Assembly (NCBI GenBank): GCA_010093485.1
Contig: MU001504.1
Location: 1,434,437 to 1,498,436 of the forward strand
DNA length: 64,000 nucleotides
Source: Karstenula rhodostoma CBS 690.94
Lineage: Eukaryota; Ascomycota; Dothideomycetes; Pleosporales; Didymosphaeriaceae
Reading direction: 5' to 3'
The notes beneath the pieces were generated by a model. It did no database searches and was not told the origin of the DNA. It saw nothing but the letters and a program-made list of their open reading frames with translations. Both the position numbers and the translations under genes were made by a program. This document shows positions 47,371 through 59,411 of the stretch, piece by piece (position 1 is the first letter of the stretch; each line of letters starts with the position of its first letter).

Positions 47371-50300
47371 GCGTTAAAAATGGACCTTTTGAAAGAGGTT
47401 GATGGTGTATATCTCTGAACCAACTCGGCGAGTGCATCGACGTATCTACATCGCCTCCATCAACCCTCTTCCGTTAGGCCAATGCCTCAAAATCCACATT
47501 CTGCGATGGCGCACTTCTTCGGACGAGGGCTTGAGACGTTACCTCGAGAAGCGTGTCTGGAACCAGTCCAAAAAACACCCGCTTCGTTTGCCTAGGCGAC
47601 TCGCCGCTTCGGGCTCATGCTTGTCATGATTTCATTGCAAAAGCGCGCGAAGTGTCACATTTGACATGGACTGAGGGCAACCCTTCCCTAGGGTATATTC
47701 ATTACTCTTGTGCATGATCTATGACCACTACGCTACATGCTACCCGTTTCTTTTTATCGCAGCGACACGAATGCTTCTGTTGCATCGTAGCCCAGTTTCT
47801 CGTATTCTGCCTAAAACGGCGCATTGCCGGATCTATCAGGGCTATATACAGCCTTTCCTTTGTCGTCCACGGCACTCTTCCTTGCTATTCTGTATGTTCC
47901 CATAGCGCAACGGTCACGTTCCGCATTGGCTTGGGCAGGGGGTTTATTTGACGCTCGTTGTGTACCATAAGCCGCCTGCTTCGATGCGATAGAGGGCCAA
48001 GCATCATCACTGCACTGCATTGCATTAGATACGGTTTGCATGTCACTCGCCTACGGGCACCACAAAGACAACCATTCAAATCCAATAGACAAAAACATTT
48101 TAAACTACCAAATTTATTTGCTCGAGACATTCATGCATCCTGCCGTCCGACCTCAACAGTACATTCGCCGTGCGTCTCAGCAGTTCCAGCCAGGTCGCTC
48201 CAAGTGGGCCTATCCTATACGTTGCGCAAATAAGATATTACGGGTAAATGGTGCGCCCTGTCTGTACCTCAGTCACGCCCAGTCCCTCTTACCCTGCATC
48301 AGCACGATCCTCCGGAACAGGGGTGTGACGAAGAAGCGAAAGGGGGAAGCGCAGCGCACATCCGCGAACCCATCTAATCCCATGTCGATGTTAGGCTTGG
48401 TGGGATTCCGAGCTTAGGTCAGGTCGCGTAAGGTACGGATGGGATCGGCTTGGTGCTAACGATCAGGAACGAAAGGCGGATGGTTCGAGCGTGCCGTTTT
48501 CCTTTACGAGGCTGGGGTTGGGATTGGGGGAGGAGGAGAGAAAAGGTAAGCGCTACGTACCGTGCTGATTGTTTGGACATGGCCTGTCGATGGGTCGGGT
48601 CGTATCCATTACTATAATTATTCGCTACAAGCTGCTCGACCATGAAAGACGGGGCTGAGGGCGATACCAAGTGCGGATAGCTGCGCGAGTCTCCTCGTCG
48701 CGTCGACGGTACTGCCTGCCTGCCTCTTCACCATCACATCCTCCGAAGCCTGGCCAGGGCACGTGATCAGCACGCACCAAGAACCATAACGGAGGATCGC
48801 CAAATCCTCCGACGGCGGCGCCTTTTCCCTTGACTTGCCCGCGCCGTTTACAGCGTCTGGAGCGCCGAAAGGGGCAGCTCCTCTGGTTCGAGCGCGCACC
48901 GCGTCATGGGATCGGGTGGCGGGTCGCGAGGCAAGCAAGTTCGCACGCTTCGAGAAAGGCGCCAGAAGACGACGCTGCGAGACGCGGCGCGGAGTCACAC
49001 ACCGTTAAGGGTAAATAGCGCCGACGTTATCAACGCACGCATGGTTCCATGGATAGGATGGGCTATTTTCGGGAAAAGAAAGGTAAGGGTTTTGACGCAG
49101 GCGCGGGCGTGGCGCGCGGATGCAATAGGTATGAAATTGCAATTTTTTTTTTGGGTGTTGATGTCGGGTTGGCTGGCGGGAGGCGAGGTTGGGCATCCGC
49201 CCGCTCGCTCTCTCGTAAGGCTGAGATTGCCTTCCTTCCTTCCTTCGTGTCGGCCCGTGTCGGATGTGGTGTGGATTTTTGGCTATGCTATCAGTGGCAC
49301 TGACTGACGCTCGGCCGGTCACGTTGGTTGCTCATCCCCCAGCGCGCGGACCGCTCTCCATGTGGAGCGGTGGTTCAAGTCGCGTTTGATGAGATGAGAA
49401 GTTGCTGTTGGAGTGAGCCTCAGAAGGCCCAAGCGAGATGTCCCCAAACTCTGGCAGAAGCGAAGCGAAGTGAAGCTCTGGGTCAGGCTCTCAGCCTCAG
49501 CGCAGTGTCGTCAATACCTGTGCGGCAGCTGCATGCGTGCCGTCCTGTGCAGCACACCCATCGCCATGGTTCGATAGGTATCAGAGTCGGAGCGGCATTG
49601 ACGACTGCCCAAGGCCAAGGGAGGTCTCGAACGGCGAACTGTGGGTGGGCCTAATGCATCCAAGGGCGACAGTCCATATTTGTCAACTGCATACTTTACG
49701 GGACTCCACTATGTGGTTCGTGTCAACAATCCAAGCATCCCAGAACACGCATGTCGTGCGATGGGGCAGCCAAGCAACCATGGTGGACAATGCCAGCAGC
49801 GGTCCACACCTACACCGGATGGACATGATTCGGCAAGCGGTGGAGACGTCCGCTGCTCGAGTCGCTCGGCGTGGGGAGTCACGATGCTTTGCTTTTCCCA
49901 GCGCTGGAGGATGATTCTGAAACCGCCGACTGCCTCCACTTTGTTGGTACCGAGCAGGAACACCTCTCTCCTAGCGCGTTTGAAGCGCTGCATCCTCTCC
50001 TCCGGCACTTGTCGGTCCTGCTCGCGTCGCCAGCTTGAAACTGCAGCCTGCCCATGCCGTTGCCATGTGGTCCTGGTCCTTCTCCTTCTGCGCCGAGGCC
50101 GCTTCATCACCCGAACATGTCTCGGCTCCTAGCAACATAACATGCAGGAACTGTGCCACTCGGGCGAAGCTGCATCTTTGGTACATCTCGCTCTCTGGTT
50201 GTATTTTGACTGTTTGACTGAGGGTGCGTCGCTGGCTGCGAGGTTTCAACTAGGCCAGTACGTGCACAGTAGAGTATGGCGATATCGAAGGGCGATATCG

Positions 50301-50501
50301 CGACAAGCTAGCCATGAGCCGCAACGGACCAATGAGAGCAGTAGCCCAGTCGCTTGGTAATCTGCAGCTACCAAATACTACTATCACCACCACCGGTCGC
50401 CTTACTGTGGATGTTCTTCTCTCCAGCAAACAAAAACCGTGTTGCCTTCTCAACATAATCGTCCTTTCGTTGCCTTCAATCCACTCTTAAGCACAAACAC
50501 A
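47371..50501. other. Long gene-free stretch (about 3.1 kb)
   Basis: Only short unsupported frames on both strands. A run of ten T at about 49143. Lies between two plus-strand genes, so it includes the receptor 3' UTR and the dehydrogenase promoter, but is much longer than usual here. Confidence 0.5.
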
Positions 50502-52460
50502 ATGGGTGGCGGTGAAGTCACGAAGCGGGGTTCCGGCTTCGTTCTCCTCGCAATAATACCATTCCCCGAAGATGCTGCCAAAGAAACGATTGCGGAGATA
50601 AGAGAAGAATTTCCAGACCTCGAATTCCACTACATATTCCAGAAGTTCGAGGTCAAGAAGAATGGCCCTCCGGGCGGTCATGTGGACGTGCCTGCAGGTA
50701 TGGTTTACCACCCGACTTTCTGAGCTGCCCCACCTCGCCCTGTACAACCCCAACCTTCGGCGCCGAACTCGTGACTTCGACTCGTAGCATGACTCGATCT
50801 TCCCAGTCTCGCTTTGTATCTGACGCATCCTCCAGCCCTTCTCAAGAGGGTGAATGTCCTCATCACCATTACCTGGCTCCCAGAAAAAGAATCAGATGTC
50901 CCCAACATCAAGTTCATCCAGTTCATCTCAGCCGGCACCAACCATGTAGCTAACCACCCCATCTACACCGACACCAAGATTCCGCTCTGCAGCGCAAATG
51001 GAGTCCACGGCCCGCAGATTGCCGAGTGGGTCGTCATGATGGATCTCATACACAACCACAACTACATTGACTTGTACAAGAAACAACAAAAGAAAGAGTG
51101 GAAGCACAACGGCGAACTGAGCTCAAGCGATAATGTCGGCAGGACCGTTGGCATCCTTGGTTACGGCAGCATTGGGAGGCAAGGTGAGTCGATTTCTTGA
51201 TTATGTGCGTCTTACGCTTGTCTTGCTTTTCATTTATATCTTGGGTGGGAGCTGCATATCCCGCGAGCAAGAACCTGGACCTGCGGTCAGACGAACACCC
51301 TCGATGACTGCAAGGCCGCCATCACCGCTGCGCAAGGCAGTCTCGCGCTGGTGGCATGTCGCTGCGGACTCGACGTCGCGAGAAGCTCTCCCGCGCATGT
51401 TCCCGTCGGCGCTTGCATGGAGCATTCAGGCTCACACAACCCGCGCATCCCCCAGCGCACGAGCACGAGCACGAGCACGACGTACCGCTCAATCGATCTG
51501 GCGCTCTGCGATCCTTCCGTGTGGCTTCCATCTGCCGAATCCTTTCCACCTTTATCCTCTCAATCCCGTGCACCGCAGCACGAACATGCCCCCTCCCCCC
51601 TGCAAAGTCACTCTCAGACTTCCCATAGACTTCTCCTTTCGCACTACTCGCATCTATATGCACCATGTAATGTATTCCCGCTGACGACCCGTGACACAGT
51701 CGCCCGCGTGGCAAAGGCAATGGGCATGAAGGTGCTAGCGTACACGGCGTCGCCGCGCAAGACGCCCGAGTCGAAGCGCGACGACGGCTTCATCGTGCCC
51801 GGGACGGGAGACGCCGAGGGCGAGTTCCCCAGCGCGTGGTACAGCGGGCTGGACAAGGAGAGCCTGCACGAGTTTCTGAAGCTGAAACTTGATCTGCTGG
51901 TGCTGGCTGTGCCGTTGACGTAGGTTACCCTTTTTTGTTTGCGAGGGATGTCTGGCTGGACGGGCATGTGTGGATGCGAAAGGGTGATGGTGGTGGACGA
52001 GCTGTTGGTCTGCTGGACATACCACTACCGGCATCACCCTTCACGCTCTCTCCATCCCATCCCATCCTCCCCCCATCCCTGCACCACCCACTAACACACC
52101 CCCAGCAAACAAACAACCCACTTCCTCTCGACCCCGGAATTCGCCCTCCTCCACGCCTCCAACCCCTCAGGCACCTACATCGCCAACATCGCCCGCGGCG
52201 CCGTCATCGACCAACCCGCCCTCATCGCCGCCCTCGAAGCAAAGCAAATCGCCGGCGCCGCCCTCGACGTCACCGACCCGGAGCCCCTGCCCGCAGACGA
52301 CCCGCTGTGGGATGCGCCCAATGTGCTGATTACGCCGCATGTGAGCGGTGTCACGACGACGACGGCGGACAGGTGCTTTCAGGTTGTGAGGGAGAATTTG
52401 AGGAGGGTGAGGGATAGGAGGGGGTTGGTTAATGAGGTTGATAGGGAGAGGGGGTATTAG
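50502..52460 (+). CDS. D-isomer-specific 2-hydroxyacid dehydrogenase
   Basis: Exons 50502-50697, 50836-51183, 51700-51919 and 52106-52460 give 372 residues, with every phase matching. The NAD-binding loop GILGYGSIGRQVARVAKAMG is split by intron 2, the catalytic Arg is in ANIARGAVID, Glu in DVTDPEPLP, and the His in NVLITPHVSG. Such enzymes interconvert 2-oxoacids and D-2-hydroxyacids with NAD(P)H (glyoxylate/hydroxypyruvate reductases and relatives); exact substrate unknown. Intron 1 (138 bp) uses a CTGAC branch just before TCCAG. Intron 2 is 516 bp, about ten times the usual length in this window. Confidence 0.9.
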
Positions 52461-52857
52461 GGAGGTGGATGGTGTGTTGAGAGGATAGAAGAGTGTAGAC
52501 AGGATGGGGGTGGTGTGGTATGCTATATAGATGATGCAGAATAGCAGGTTTGGAACTCGCCCGCGCATGCATTGCCGTGGGTATTCTGTCCGTGTTGGAT
52601 GACCATCCTTGAGTCTGGAGAGAAGTCGAATACCGCATGTTCCAAAGGGAATGCCTTGCATATCAAACCGCTCGCGTGCCGGTAGAGAACTGCAAACAGC
52701 AGACCGGGAACGAAGAGTATTTGCAGAACGAATACTTCGGGGTATCCACCAATCTATCCTACCACGCCGTAAACCGCTCAACCAGTGCCTCGAACTATAC
52801 TCGTACACGACCACCTCTCCACGCATCCCTCCGCGCCGTTGCAACTCCTGCAGCATC
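52461..52857. other. Convergent intergenic region
   Basis: Between the dehydrogenase and TVP23 3' ends. No gene seen. Confidence 0.5.
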
Positions 52858-53580
52858 TCACCTCCCACCCCGACTAAACCAGCTACTCACCATGCCGCTC
52901 GCCAGATTCCTCGCCAGCCCAGAGCCATACGCGAAGCCCGTCGCATGGCTAAACTTATCGCAGCGCGAGTACGCCAGCGCATTCGTAAGCGTAAGAACGA
53001 GCGCAATGGCTGCATCACCCGTCAGTTCAGCTCGTCACCCCTCCCGCCTTCTTTCTCGCACGACTTACCAACCAGCGTCAACCAGATAAACTCCAGCGAC
53101 ACGAGCGCGACGACAGCCAGCAGGATCCACAGCACGGGCTGCGCGTACAGCGCGATCCAGAAGAAGCGCTTGTCCGTGGCGTTCTGCTCGCGGGTCTCCG
53201 GGTCCGCGCTCTCAAAGACCCAGCGCGAGTCCCCGCTCGCCGTGTCGACCTCGTTCCACCAGCGCAGCCCGACGAGGCGCCGCCCCGCGATGTTCTTGAG
53301 GTAGTAGAAGTCGGTTGCGAGGAGCAGGATCGTGATGATGAAGATGAGGACGAAGTTGGAGGTGAAGAGGCGCAGGCCGAAGAGGTACGTGAGGAGGGAT
53401 GCTGGAGCAATGTGTTAGCTACACTATAGTATTGCTTGTCGTATTGTGAGGAGAAGACGTAGAGGACATGGGTGTGGACGTACAGATGCGGAAGAACAGA
53501 TAGGTGAGCAGCGTGATGGGGTGGCTGCTGAGTCTCCAGCTCAGCGAGCCCGCCGTGGGCGTCTGCTGCGCGGTCTCCAT
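52858..53580 (-). CDS. TVP23: Golgi membrane protein TVP23
   Basis: Exons 53580-53484, 53401-53069 and 53009-52858 encode 193 residues, near the usual 200. The conserved block [12 protein letters not shown] then WVFESADPE and [19 protein letters not shown] is diagnostic of the TVP23 family. Four hydrophobic segments fit the known four-span topology: [48 protein letters not shown] and [22 protein letters not shown]23 proteins act in late Golgi vesicle traffic. The chance frame on the same strand at 53078-53410 that is Ser/Arg-rich is the wrong frame. Divergent from the CitE gene by 279 bp. Confidence 0.93.
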
Positions 53581-53859
53581 GCTCGTCTCGCTGCGGTCGC
53601 GGGCGTGGCTGGGCTACGACTAGCTGTGGATGTTGCGGTGGTTAAGCTTCACGTGGCAGCTCCAGCGTCTGGCGGAGGACGGTTAGGTTGGGTCAGGTCA
53701 ATGTCAGTGCGCGTCGGAGCTTCCCCGCGTCATTCGGCATAGCAGCTATTCCCGAGCTTGGAACCATGGAGCTACATAACATCTGCAATTGCGCTGTCTT
53801 ACGCTTCTTTGCTCGCTGGAAGTCTATGCGAAGCTCTGAGATCGATCTAGGCAGCCACA

Positions 53860-54897
53860 ATGGCGACGTCTAGGAGCATAATCCGCCGGGCGCTCATGTA
53901 CGGTAGGTAGGCACATCTCCCAGCGCTCTGCGTACCATCCCAAGCTCCACACTCACGACCTCGTCCAGTCCCCGGCTCCTCCAAGAAGATGCTGGACAAG
54001 ACCTCCACCATGCGCGTCGACACGGTAGCCTACGACCTGGAAGACTCCGTCGCGCCCCACATGAAAGAAGAAGCGCGCCACAACCTCGTCTCCGTCCTCT
54101 CCAAGCCGCGCCCCAGCGCCATCAAAGAGATGTGCGTGCGCATAAACAGCGTAGATACCGGTCTCGCCCTCGATGATCTTAGCTCCGTGCTCAAGGGCGA
54201 GCATCTCGACGCCATAATGCTGCCCAAGTGCGAGAGCGCTGCGGACCTGCACTTTGTCACCGACGTGATACGGCACATGCTGCCGGAGCGACACCCCGCG
54301 GATGGCGTGCAAAAGGAGGGTGTGAGACCGCCCATCTCGATAATAGCGTTGATTGAGAGCGCCAAGAGCATTCAGAATCTGGCTGAGATATGTAAAGCGA
54401 GTCCGTACCTCTCAGGCTTGGTCTTTGCCGCTGAGGACTTCGCAAAGGATATGAGTATCACACGAACGCCGTCGCTAACGGAATTTCTGTATGCTCGGTC
54501 CGCTATTGCGACGCATGCGAGGGCCGCGGGTTTGCCGTCTACGATCGATCTGGTGTGCACGGCGTACAAGGGATCGGAAGGTCTCAAGACATTGGAGGAT
54601 GAGTGCTTGAACGGCAAGGGCATGGGGTTCAACGGGAAACAGTGTATACATCCAAGTCAGATCGAGGTATGCCAGCGGGCGTTTGCGCCTGGAGAGGCAG
54701 AGGTAGAGTGGTCGGCGAGGGTTGTCATTGCCGACGAGAAGGCGAGCAAAGCAGGACGCGGTGCTTGGACGCTCGAAGGCAAGATGATCGATGTGCCCGT
54801 TGTCAAGAAAGCGAGAGCAGTTCTCGAAAGAGCCAAGCTATGTGAGATCAATGTGGATGCTGTGAGAGAAAAGTGGAAAGACCAGGAGCCAGAGTAG
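53860..54897 (+). CDS. CitE / HpcH-HpaI aldolase family lyase (CLYBL-like)
   Basis: Exons 53860-53902 and 53969-54897 give 323 residues. The join yields RRALMYVPGSSKKML, the characteristic N-terminal strand of CitE-like proteins, so the small first exon is secure. YDLEDSVAPHMK, the substrate and Mg-binding Glu/Asp region (ALIESAKSI; GLVFAAEDFAKDM) and GFNGKQCIHPSQI follow in order. Members cleave acyl-CoA substrates such as citramalyl-CoA or malyl-CoA; CLYBL acts in mitochondria on citramalyl-CoA. No strong presequence is seen here (MATSRSIIRR is weakly amphipathic). Its 3' end is 57 bp from the NDUFAF7 3' end. Confidence 0.9.
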
Positions 54898-54954
54898 GCA
54901 TCGCAATGCGTAGAGATACATGTTGTACATTTGACTGGGTCTATGCCGCTCTAT

Positions 54955-56572
54955 CTACACTGTGATCATGACGCTGGCGTTTTTGTACCAGCTCAGCAGG
55001 GGGTTCTCTCCATTCCGCGTCTGCGTCTCTTCGATGTTTGCTCGGCCAGACATGAACACTTCGTGCGAGTATGTACGTGCGAAGCGCCCGGTGATAGCGG
55101 TATACATGGGCTCGACGACTTCAAAGTCGGTGGGAAACAGAATATCGAAATAGCCTTGGTGGACCTGCTTGAGTATCAGCATTGTTCAGATCTTTGGAGG
55201 GGGCACGAAACTTACGAGAGGTGTGCTGACGGGTATCATCTGCCTCTTGTACCGCGTCTGCACCACTGGCGCATTCAACCCTTCCACCCCATCGCTCAGC
55301 TTGTGGAAGTCACTGCTGATCAGCTTGTGATTCGGAAACTTCTGATACAGCATGTAGAAAAACTGCATAAGGCGTGTCGGTATGTACTCCGGCATGGTAA
55401 GCGAGTCGTGGAACGGTAGCAGAGACCGCACGCTGTTCATCAAACGTGATCCCGACAACGGGTCCGGGTACGATTTGCATGCCGCATGCCGCCGCTCGAG
55501 AAATTGCGCAGCTAATGGGTCCAAGGCTCGTGAATAGTATTCGAACATTTCGCCGCGAGGATCAATAACAACGTGAGACTGATACGGCGTCCCCGTCTGC
55601 CAGTCGTACTTGAGCGCATCGTGCGCAAAGTTGTCAAAGACTTCCAGCGCAAGAAAGTAGCACGGGCTCGAGACGTACTGGTCCCAGTCGAAAACTGACT
55701 TGTTTACAATCTCAACTTTGTCCGAGTGTCCTCTTGCATAGGCACTGTGCCCCAGACCTTGCTGCTGCAGATCGGCCAGCTGGGTAGTGATCTCAATGAT
55801 GTTGTATTTTGTTCTCTCATAGACTTCCGGGTGGCAGTCCCTGATGTAGTCCAAGATGTTCAGCATCATGGTTCCGTTTCCGGCACCCATTTCGTAGATG
55901 TTGAGGTCGTGGTACGGATAGGAGCTGTACTTGTAGTCTTCGACGAGGTAGCGGGCGATGGCTTCGCCATAGTATGGGGAGAAAAGCTCGGTAGGTGTAT
56001 GCCAGAGCTGGCGCAGATCGTTCGGTTCCTGGAAGTCAAGCGCATCTTCGAAGGCGGTGTAGCGGTGACGAAGGGACTGGAAGAAGGCGTGTTCGGAGGA
56101 GAGCGAGGGGAAATCGAAAGGCTCGCCGGGCGAAAAGATGACGACCTGCTTGGAGAAGTAGCCGTAGTGCGGGTTGTACAAGCTGTCTGCATGCTTGTTA
56201 GAGCTGAGGGTGCCAATTGGCGGCATCGTTCGTACCTTCTATGAAGTCTCTGAGCAACATCCTGACCCTTCTCGGCCGTTCTCTGCGACTCCGTAGCATG
56301 TCCGACGTCACGAGCGGGTACCGCTCGAATTCCTCTGTCCTTTCATGGGGGAACACGTTGCGTCTGGGCTGCCATTTGCTTTCCCTTTTCGTCTCGCCCT
56401 CACCCAGCCGTGTCGTTGTCCTCGGCGCAGCTTTGGTGGCCTTCCCGCGTTGCTGGGTTTGCGGCGTGCGGGCAGCTTGCCTGAGCGCTGGGCGAGCTCC
56501 ACGCACGAGACATTGCGACGCGCGATGCGAGAAGAGCTGGCGGAAGAGCTGGGTAACCTGGGGCGAGTCCAT
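54955..56572 (-). CDS. NDUFAF7/MidA-like mitochondrial protein arginine methyltransferase
   Basis: Exons 56572-56236, 56186-55216 and 55164-54955 give 505 residues. The N terminus is Arg/Gln/Ser-rich and looks like a mitochondrial presequence. MLLRDFIEDSLYNPHYGYF is restored across intron 1. The SAM-binding loop is EMGAGNGTMMLNILDYI, and later blocks LALEVFDNFAHDALKY and the C-terminal GYFDILFPTDFEVVEPMY match the DUF185/MidA family. NDUFAF7 methylates a complex I subunit during assembly. Introns are 49 and 51 bp. Divergent from the cysteine synthase across 176 bp. Confidence 0.93.
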
Positions 56573-56748
56573 TGATGTCTGCGGACTGGCGATCGCGGAC
56601 GGCGGCCGACGTGGAGGATGGTCGCGCGAAGGCACGTGGTCTTGGATCTGCGAGAAGCTTTCCGCCAAGCTCGTCAGAGCTCCGCTCCGCTTACCAGGAA
56701 CCTTCTCATACGCGCTCAAACCAGGTTTGTCGGTGGCACAATCACACA
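56573..56748. promoter_or_regulatory. Bidirectional promoter NDUFAF7-like / cysteine synthase
   Basis: Only 176 bp separate the two opposite start codons, so both promoters and 5' leaders must lie or overlap here. Confidence 0.6.
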
Positions 56749-58256
56749 ATGGGCGACCACTCCAAATACTACATCACAGGGGCTTTTATTCTGGGCGCAG
56801 TCGTGGCTGTTGGTCTCCAGAGTTTACAGCAGCATGGTCGGGAAGCAGCTGGGCACCAACAGCAGCAACATCAGATAGCCTTGCGCAGACTTTCCAAGAT
56901 CAATGACCTCGACACCTTGAAGAAGAATCTGTCGGATATCGAGATCGCTTCAGGAAACATCAAAGAGGGCATCGAAGGATGCATCGGCGATACGCCACTC
57001 ATAAAGATTAAATCTCTATCAGAAGCTACTGGTTGTGAAATACTGGCAAAGGCCGAGGTAACTTCGTCACAGCGATACCGTAAAGTCGTGGCTGCTAACA
57101 CCCGTTGCAGTTTCTAAATGGCGCCGGTAACAGCCCGAAGGACCGTGTTGCGCTTAGCATTATTCAAATGGTCAGTTCGGATATTAGATGTTTCCATGCA
57201 TGCAACTGATCTATGCAGGCCGAAGAGAAAGGCTTTCTCGTTCCACACTCAGGCGACACTATCTACGAAGGCACTGTAGGGAGCACAGGCATTTCACTTG
57301 CCGCGATATGTCGAGCACGTGGCTATAAAGCACACATGTATGACGTTGGTTTATCGTGTTTGTGACATAGCTAACACATAGAACAGCTGCATGCCAAACG
57401 ATATGGCAACCGAGAAATCAGACCTGCTGCTCAAGCTGGGCGCAGAAGTAGAAAGAGTCAAGCCAGCACCAATTGTAGACCAGAACCAATTCGTTAATCT
57501 GGCCCGAACAAGGGCAAAAGAGCATACCGAAAGCAAAGAAAAGCCTGGGAGGGGCCTATTTGCAGATCAGTTCGAAAATGAAGCCAACTGGCGTGCGCAT
57601 TTCACAAGCACAGGCCCGGAAATTTACGAGCAAACGGGTGGCGTCGTAGATGCGTTCGTTAGTGGAGCAGGGACCGGAGGTACAATATCTGGGGTTGCGC
57701 TCTTTCTAAAATCAAAGCTCCCAGACTTCAAGGTTGTGCTTGCGGATCCTCAGGGGAGTGGTCTATTCAATAAAGTGAAGTACGGGGTCATGTTTGATCC
57801 CAAGGAAAGAGAAGGAACAAGGCGGAGACACCAGGTCGATACTATTGTGGAAGGCATCGGGATTAACCGCGTCACACACAATTTTGAAGTCGGCCGCGAG
57901 CTGATAGATGATGCTATTAGAGTCACGGACGAGCAAGCCACCGGCATGGCTAGGTGGCTGGTTGAGCATGACGGCATTTTCGTTGGCAGCAGCAGTGCTG
58001 TGAACTGTAAGTTGAAGAGTTGCTTCTGCATTCATCACTAACATTCCAGGCGTCGCTGCAACAAAGCTTGCCAAGCAACTTGGTCCAGGTCACCGAATAG
58101 TGACCTTGCTTTGTGATAGGTAAGGATAAATTATCTTTATATGGTATAGTACTGATGCTCTATAGCGGTGCAAGACACCTCAGCAAATTTTGGGCCAACA
58201 AAGACGTTGGTGGAGCCGAGAATGACGTGTCATTGGACAGGATTTTGGCTTCATGA
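56749..58256 (+). CDS. Cysteine synthase 2-like PLP enzyme (MCY1-type)
   Basis: Six exons, 56749-57057, 57111-57170, 57219-57337, 57387-58006, 58050-58119 and 58166-58256, encode 422 residues; introns are 43-53 bp. An N-terminal hydrophobic helix (YYITGAFILGAVVAVGL) after four polar residues suggests outer-membrane anchoring, as in yeast Mcy1. The PLP lysine is K113 in NGAGNSPKDRV; the substrate loop is GTVGSTGISLA, and the PLP phosphate loop GAGTGGTISG. The C-terminal LLCDSGARHLSKFW is restored at the last junction. This type makes cysteine from an activated serine and sulfide. Exon 3 to 4 uses the second AG (AACAG). Confidence 0.92.
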
Positions 58257-58832
58257 GTCTCTGCAAGCGCCTTGACACCCACCAAAGCCCATGTCTCTGG
58301 AACAATTTCTGGATTACCGCTAGGATCTTACTAGACGGCAATTCAAAGCCTTGCAATCTCCACGCCGCAGACAGCAGACAAGCCAGATTGCCACCTCACG
58401 GCACTGTCATCGCCTGATGCATCGCAAAGAATGCGCAAACGCCTCCAGCGGATTCACGAACTATCTTCTAGGAAGGCGCATCACATAAATAGGCTTCCAC
58501 GGGCGTGACTTACGGTAGACATTCACGACCGGCTTGCTTGCTCAATGGACATGTCACAATGGAACAAAGCAGACCACATACTTCACACTTTCCAGCCATG
58601 TCTGAGCGGTGATAAAGGTCTAAAAACGAATTCCCACAACTGTCTTTGTCTGATTGTCTCCATGAATAAATACAAGCGACCTAGACCTCCCCTCATAACC
58701 CGGCTCGCGCACCCCCGTATAGCATCAAGAAGTCCGCATTTCTAGCAAATACAAACGAAGTTTCAACTCCTCTGCATTACTGTCTCCGACTCACACGCAT
58801 ATCTCAAGAGAAGCAACAGCACCACCAAGCAC
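58257..58832. other. Intergenic, no gene seen
   Basis: Short frames only. Confidence 0.5.
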
Positions 58833-59411
58833 ATGAAGCACCCACGGCACCACCCCTCACAGCCCCCCAACAAGCCAAAGAACAAAAAACCCCCCGCCAT
58901 CACCCTCGCCCACCGCCGCGCCATGGCCCTCTTCCAGCGCAACCCCGTCCTCGCCCAGAAACTCTGCCAAATGCGTCTCAAAATCGCGCCCATCGTAAAC
59001 GTCACCACAGGGCTTCCACCCTCCCCCTTCCCCACCACCTTGCTCTCCCTCTTCCTCCTCACCGAGCCCGAACTCGACGCCATGGCCGCCTACTACAGCC
59101 AAACCATCCCGAATCCCTCGCCGACATCGCTCACCTTCGCGTACCCGCAGACCATGGACTGGAACCGCGAGTTACTGCGGAACGAGCCGGGGATGCTGCC
59201 CGAGGAGAAGCTGAGCGATGTGGAGCGTTTAAAAGTCAAGATGAGGATGTTTGCGCGGTTTATTGGGATGAGGGGGGCGGAGACGCCGCGGTGGGAGTAT
59301 GAGCGGGGTGTGGAGATTTTGGCGAGGCGGATTGAGAGGAGGGTGAGGTGGGAGGAGGAGTTGGAGATGAGGAGGAAGGTGTTTATGGGACCGAGGGCGT
59401 GGCAGGCTTGA
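58833..59411 (+). CDS. Hypothetical basic protein, 192 residues
   Basis: Single exon. The N terminus is Pro/Lys/His-rich; the rest is predicted helical with high Arg/Glu content (VERLKVKMRMFARFIGM, ILARRIERRVRWEEELEMRRK). Hydrophobic short stretch TTLLSLFLL near residue 70. Synonymous sites in the first half are very C-rich while the second half is G-rich, a base pattern also seen in other genes here. No family recognised. A strong antisense frame exists, but the plus frame is longer and has the better composition. Confidence 0.6.
   Translation: MKHPRHHPSQPPNKPKNKKPPAITLAHRRAMALFQRNPVLAQKLCQMRLKIAPIVNVTTGLPPSPFPTTLLSLFLLTEPELDAMAAYYSQTIPNPSPTSLTFAYPQTMDWNRELLRNEPGMLPEEKLSDVERLKVKMRMFARFIGMRGAETPRWEYERGVEILARRIERRVRWEEELEMRRKVFMGPRAWQA

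Noticed and set aside
48618..48998. 126-codon minus-strand frame
   Set aside because: Composition is that of GC-rich chance sequence; no domain, and no splice partner.
51133..51684. 183-codon plus-strand frame within the dehydrogenase intron
   Set aside because: Starts inside the preceding exon in a different frame and lacks any domain. The splice model explains the region.
53078..53410. 110-codon minus-strand Ser/Arg-rich frame
   Set aside because: Wrong frame of TVP23 exon 2.
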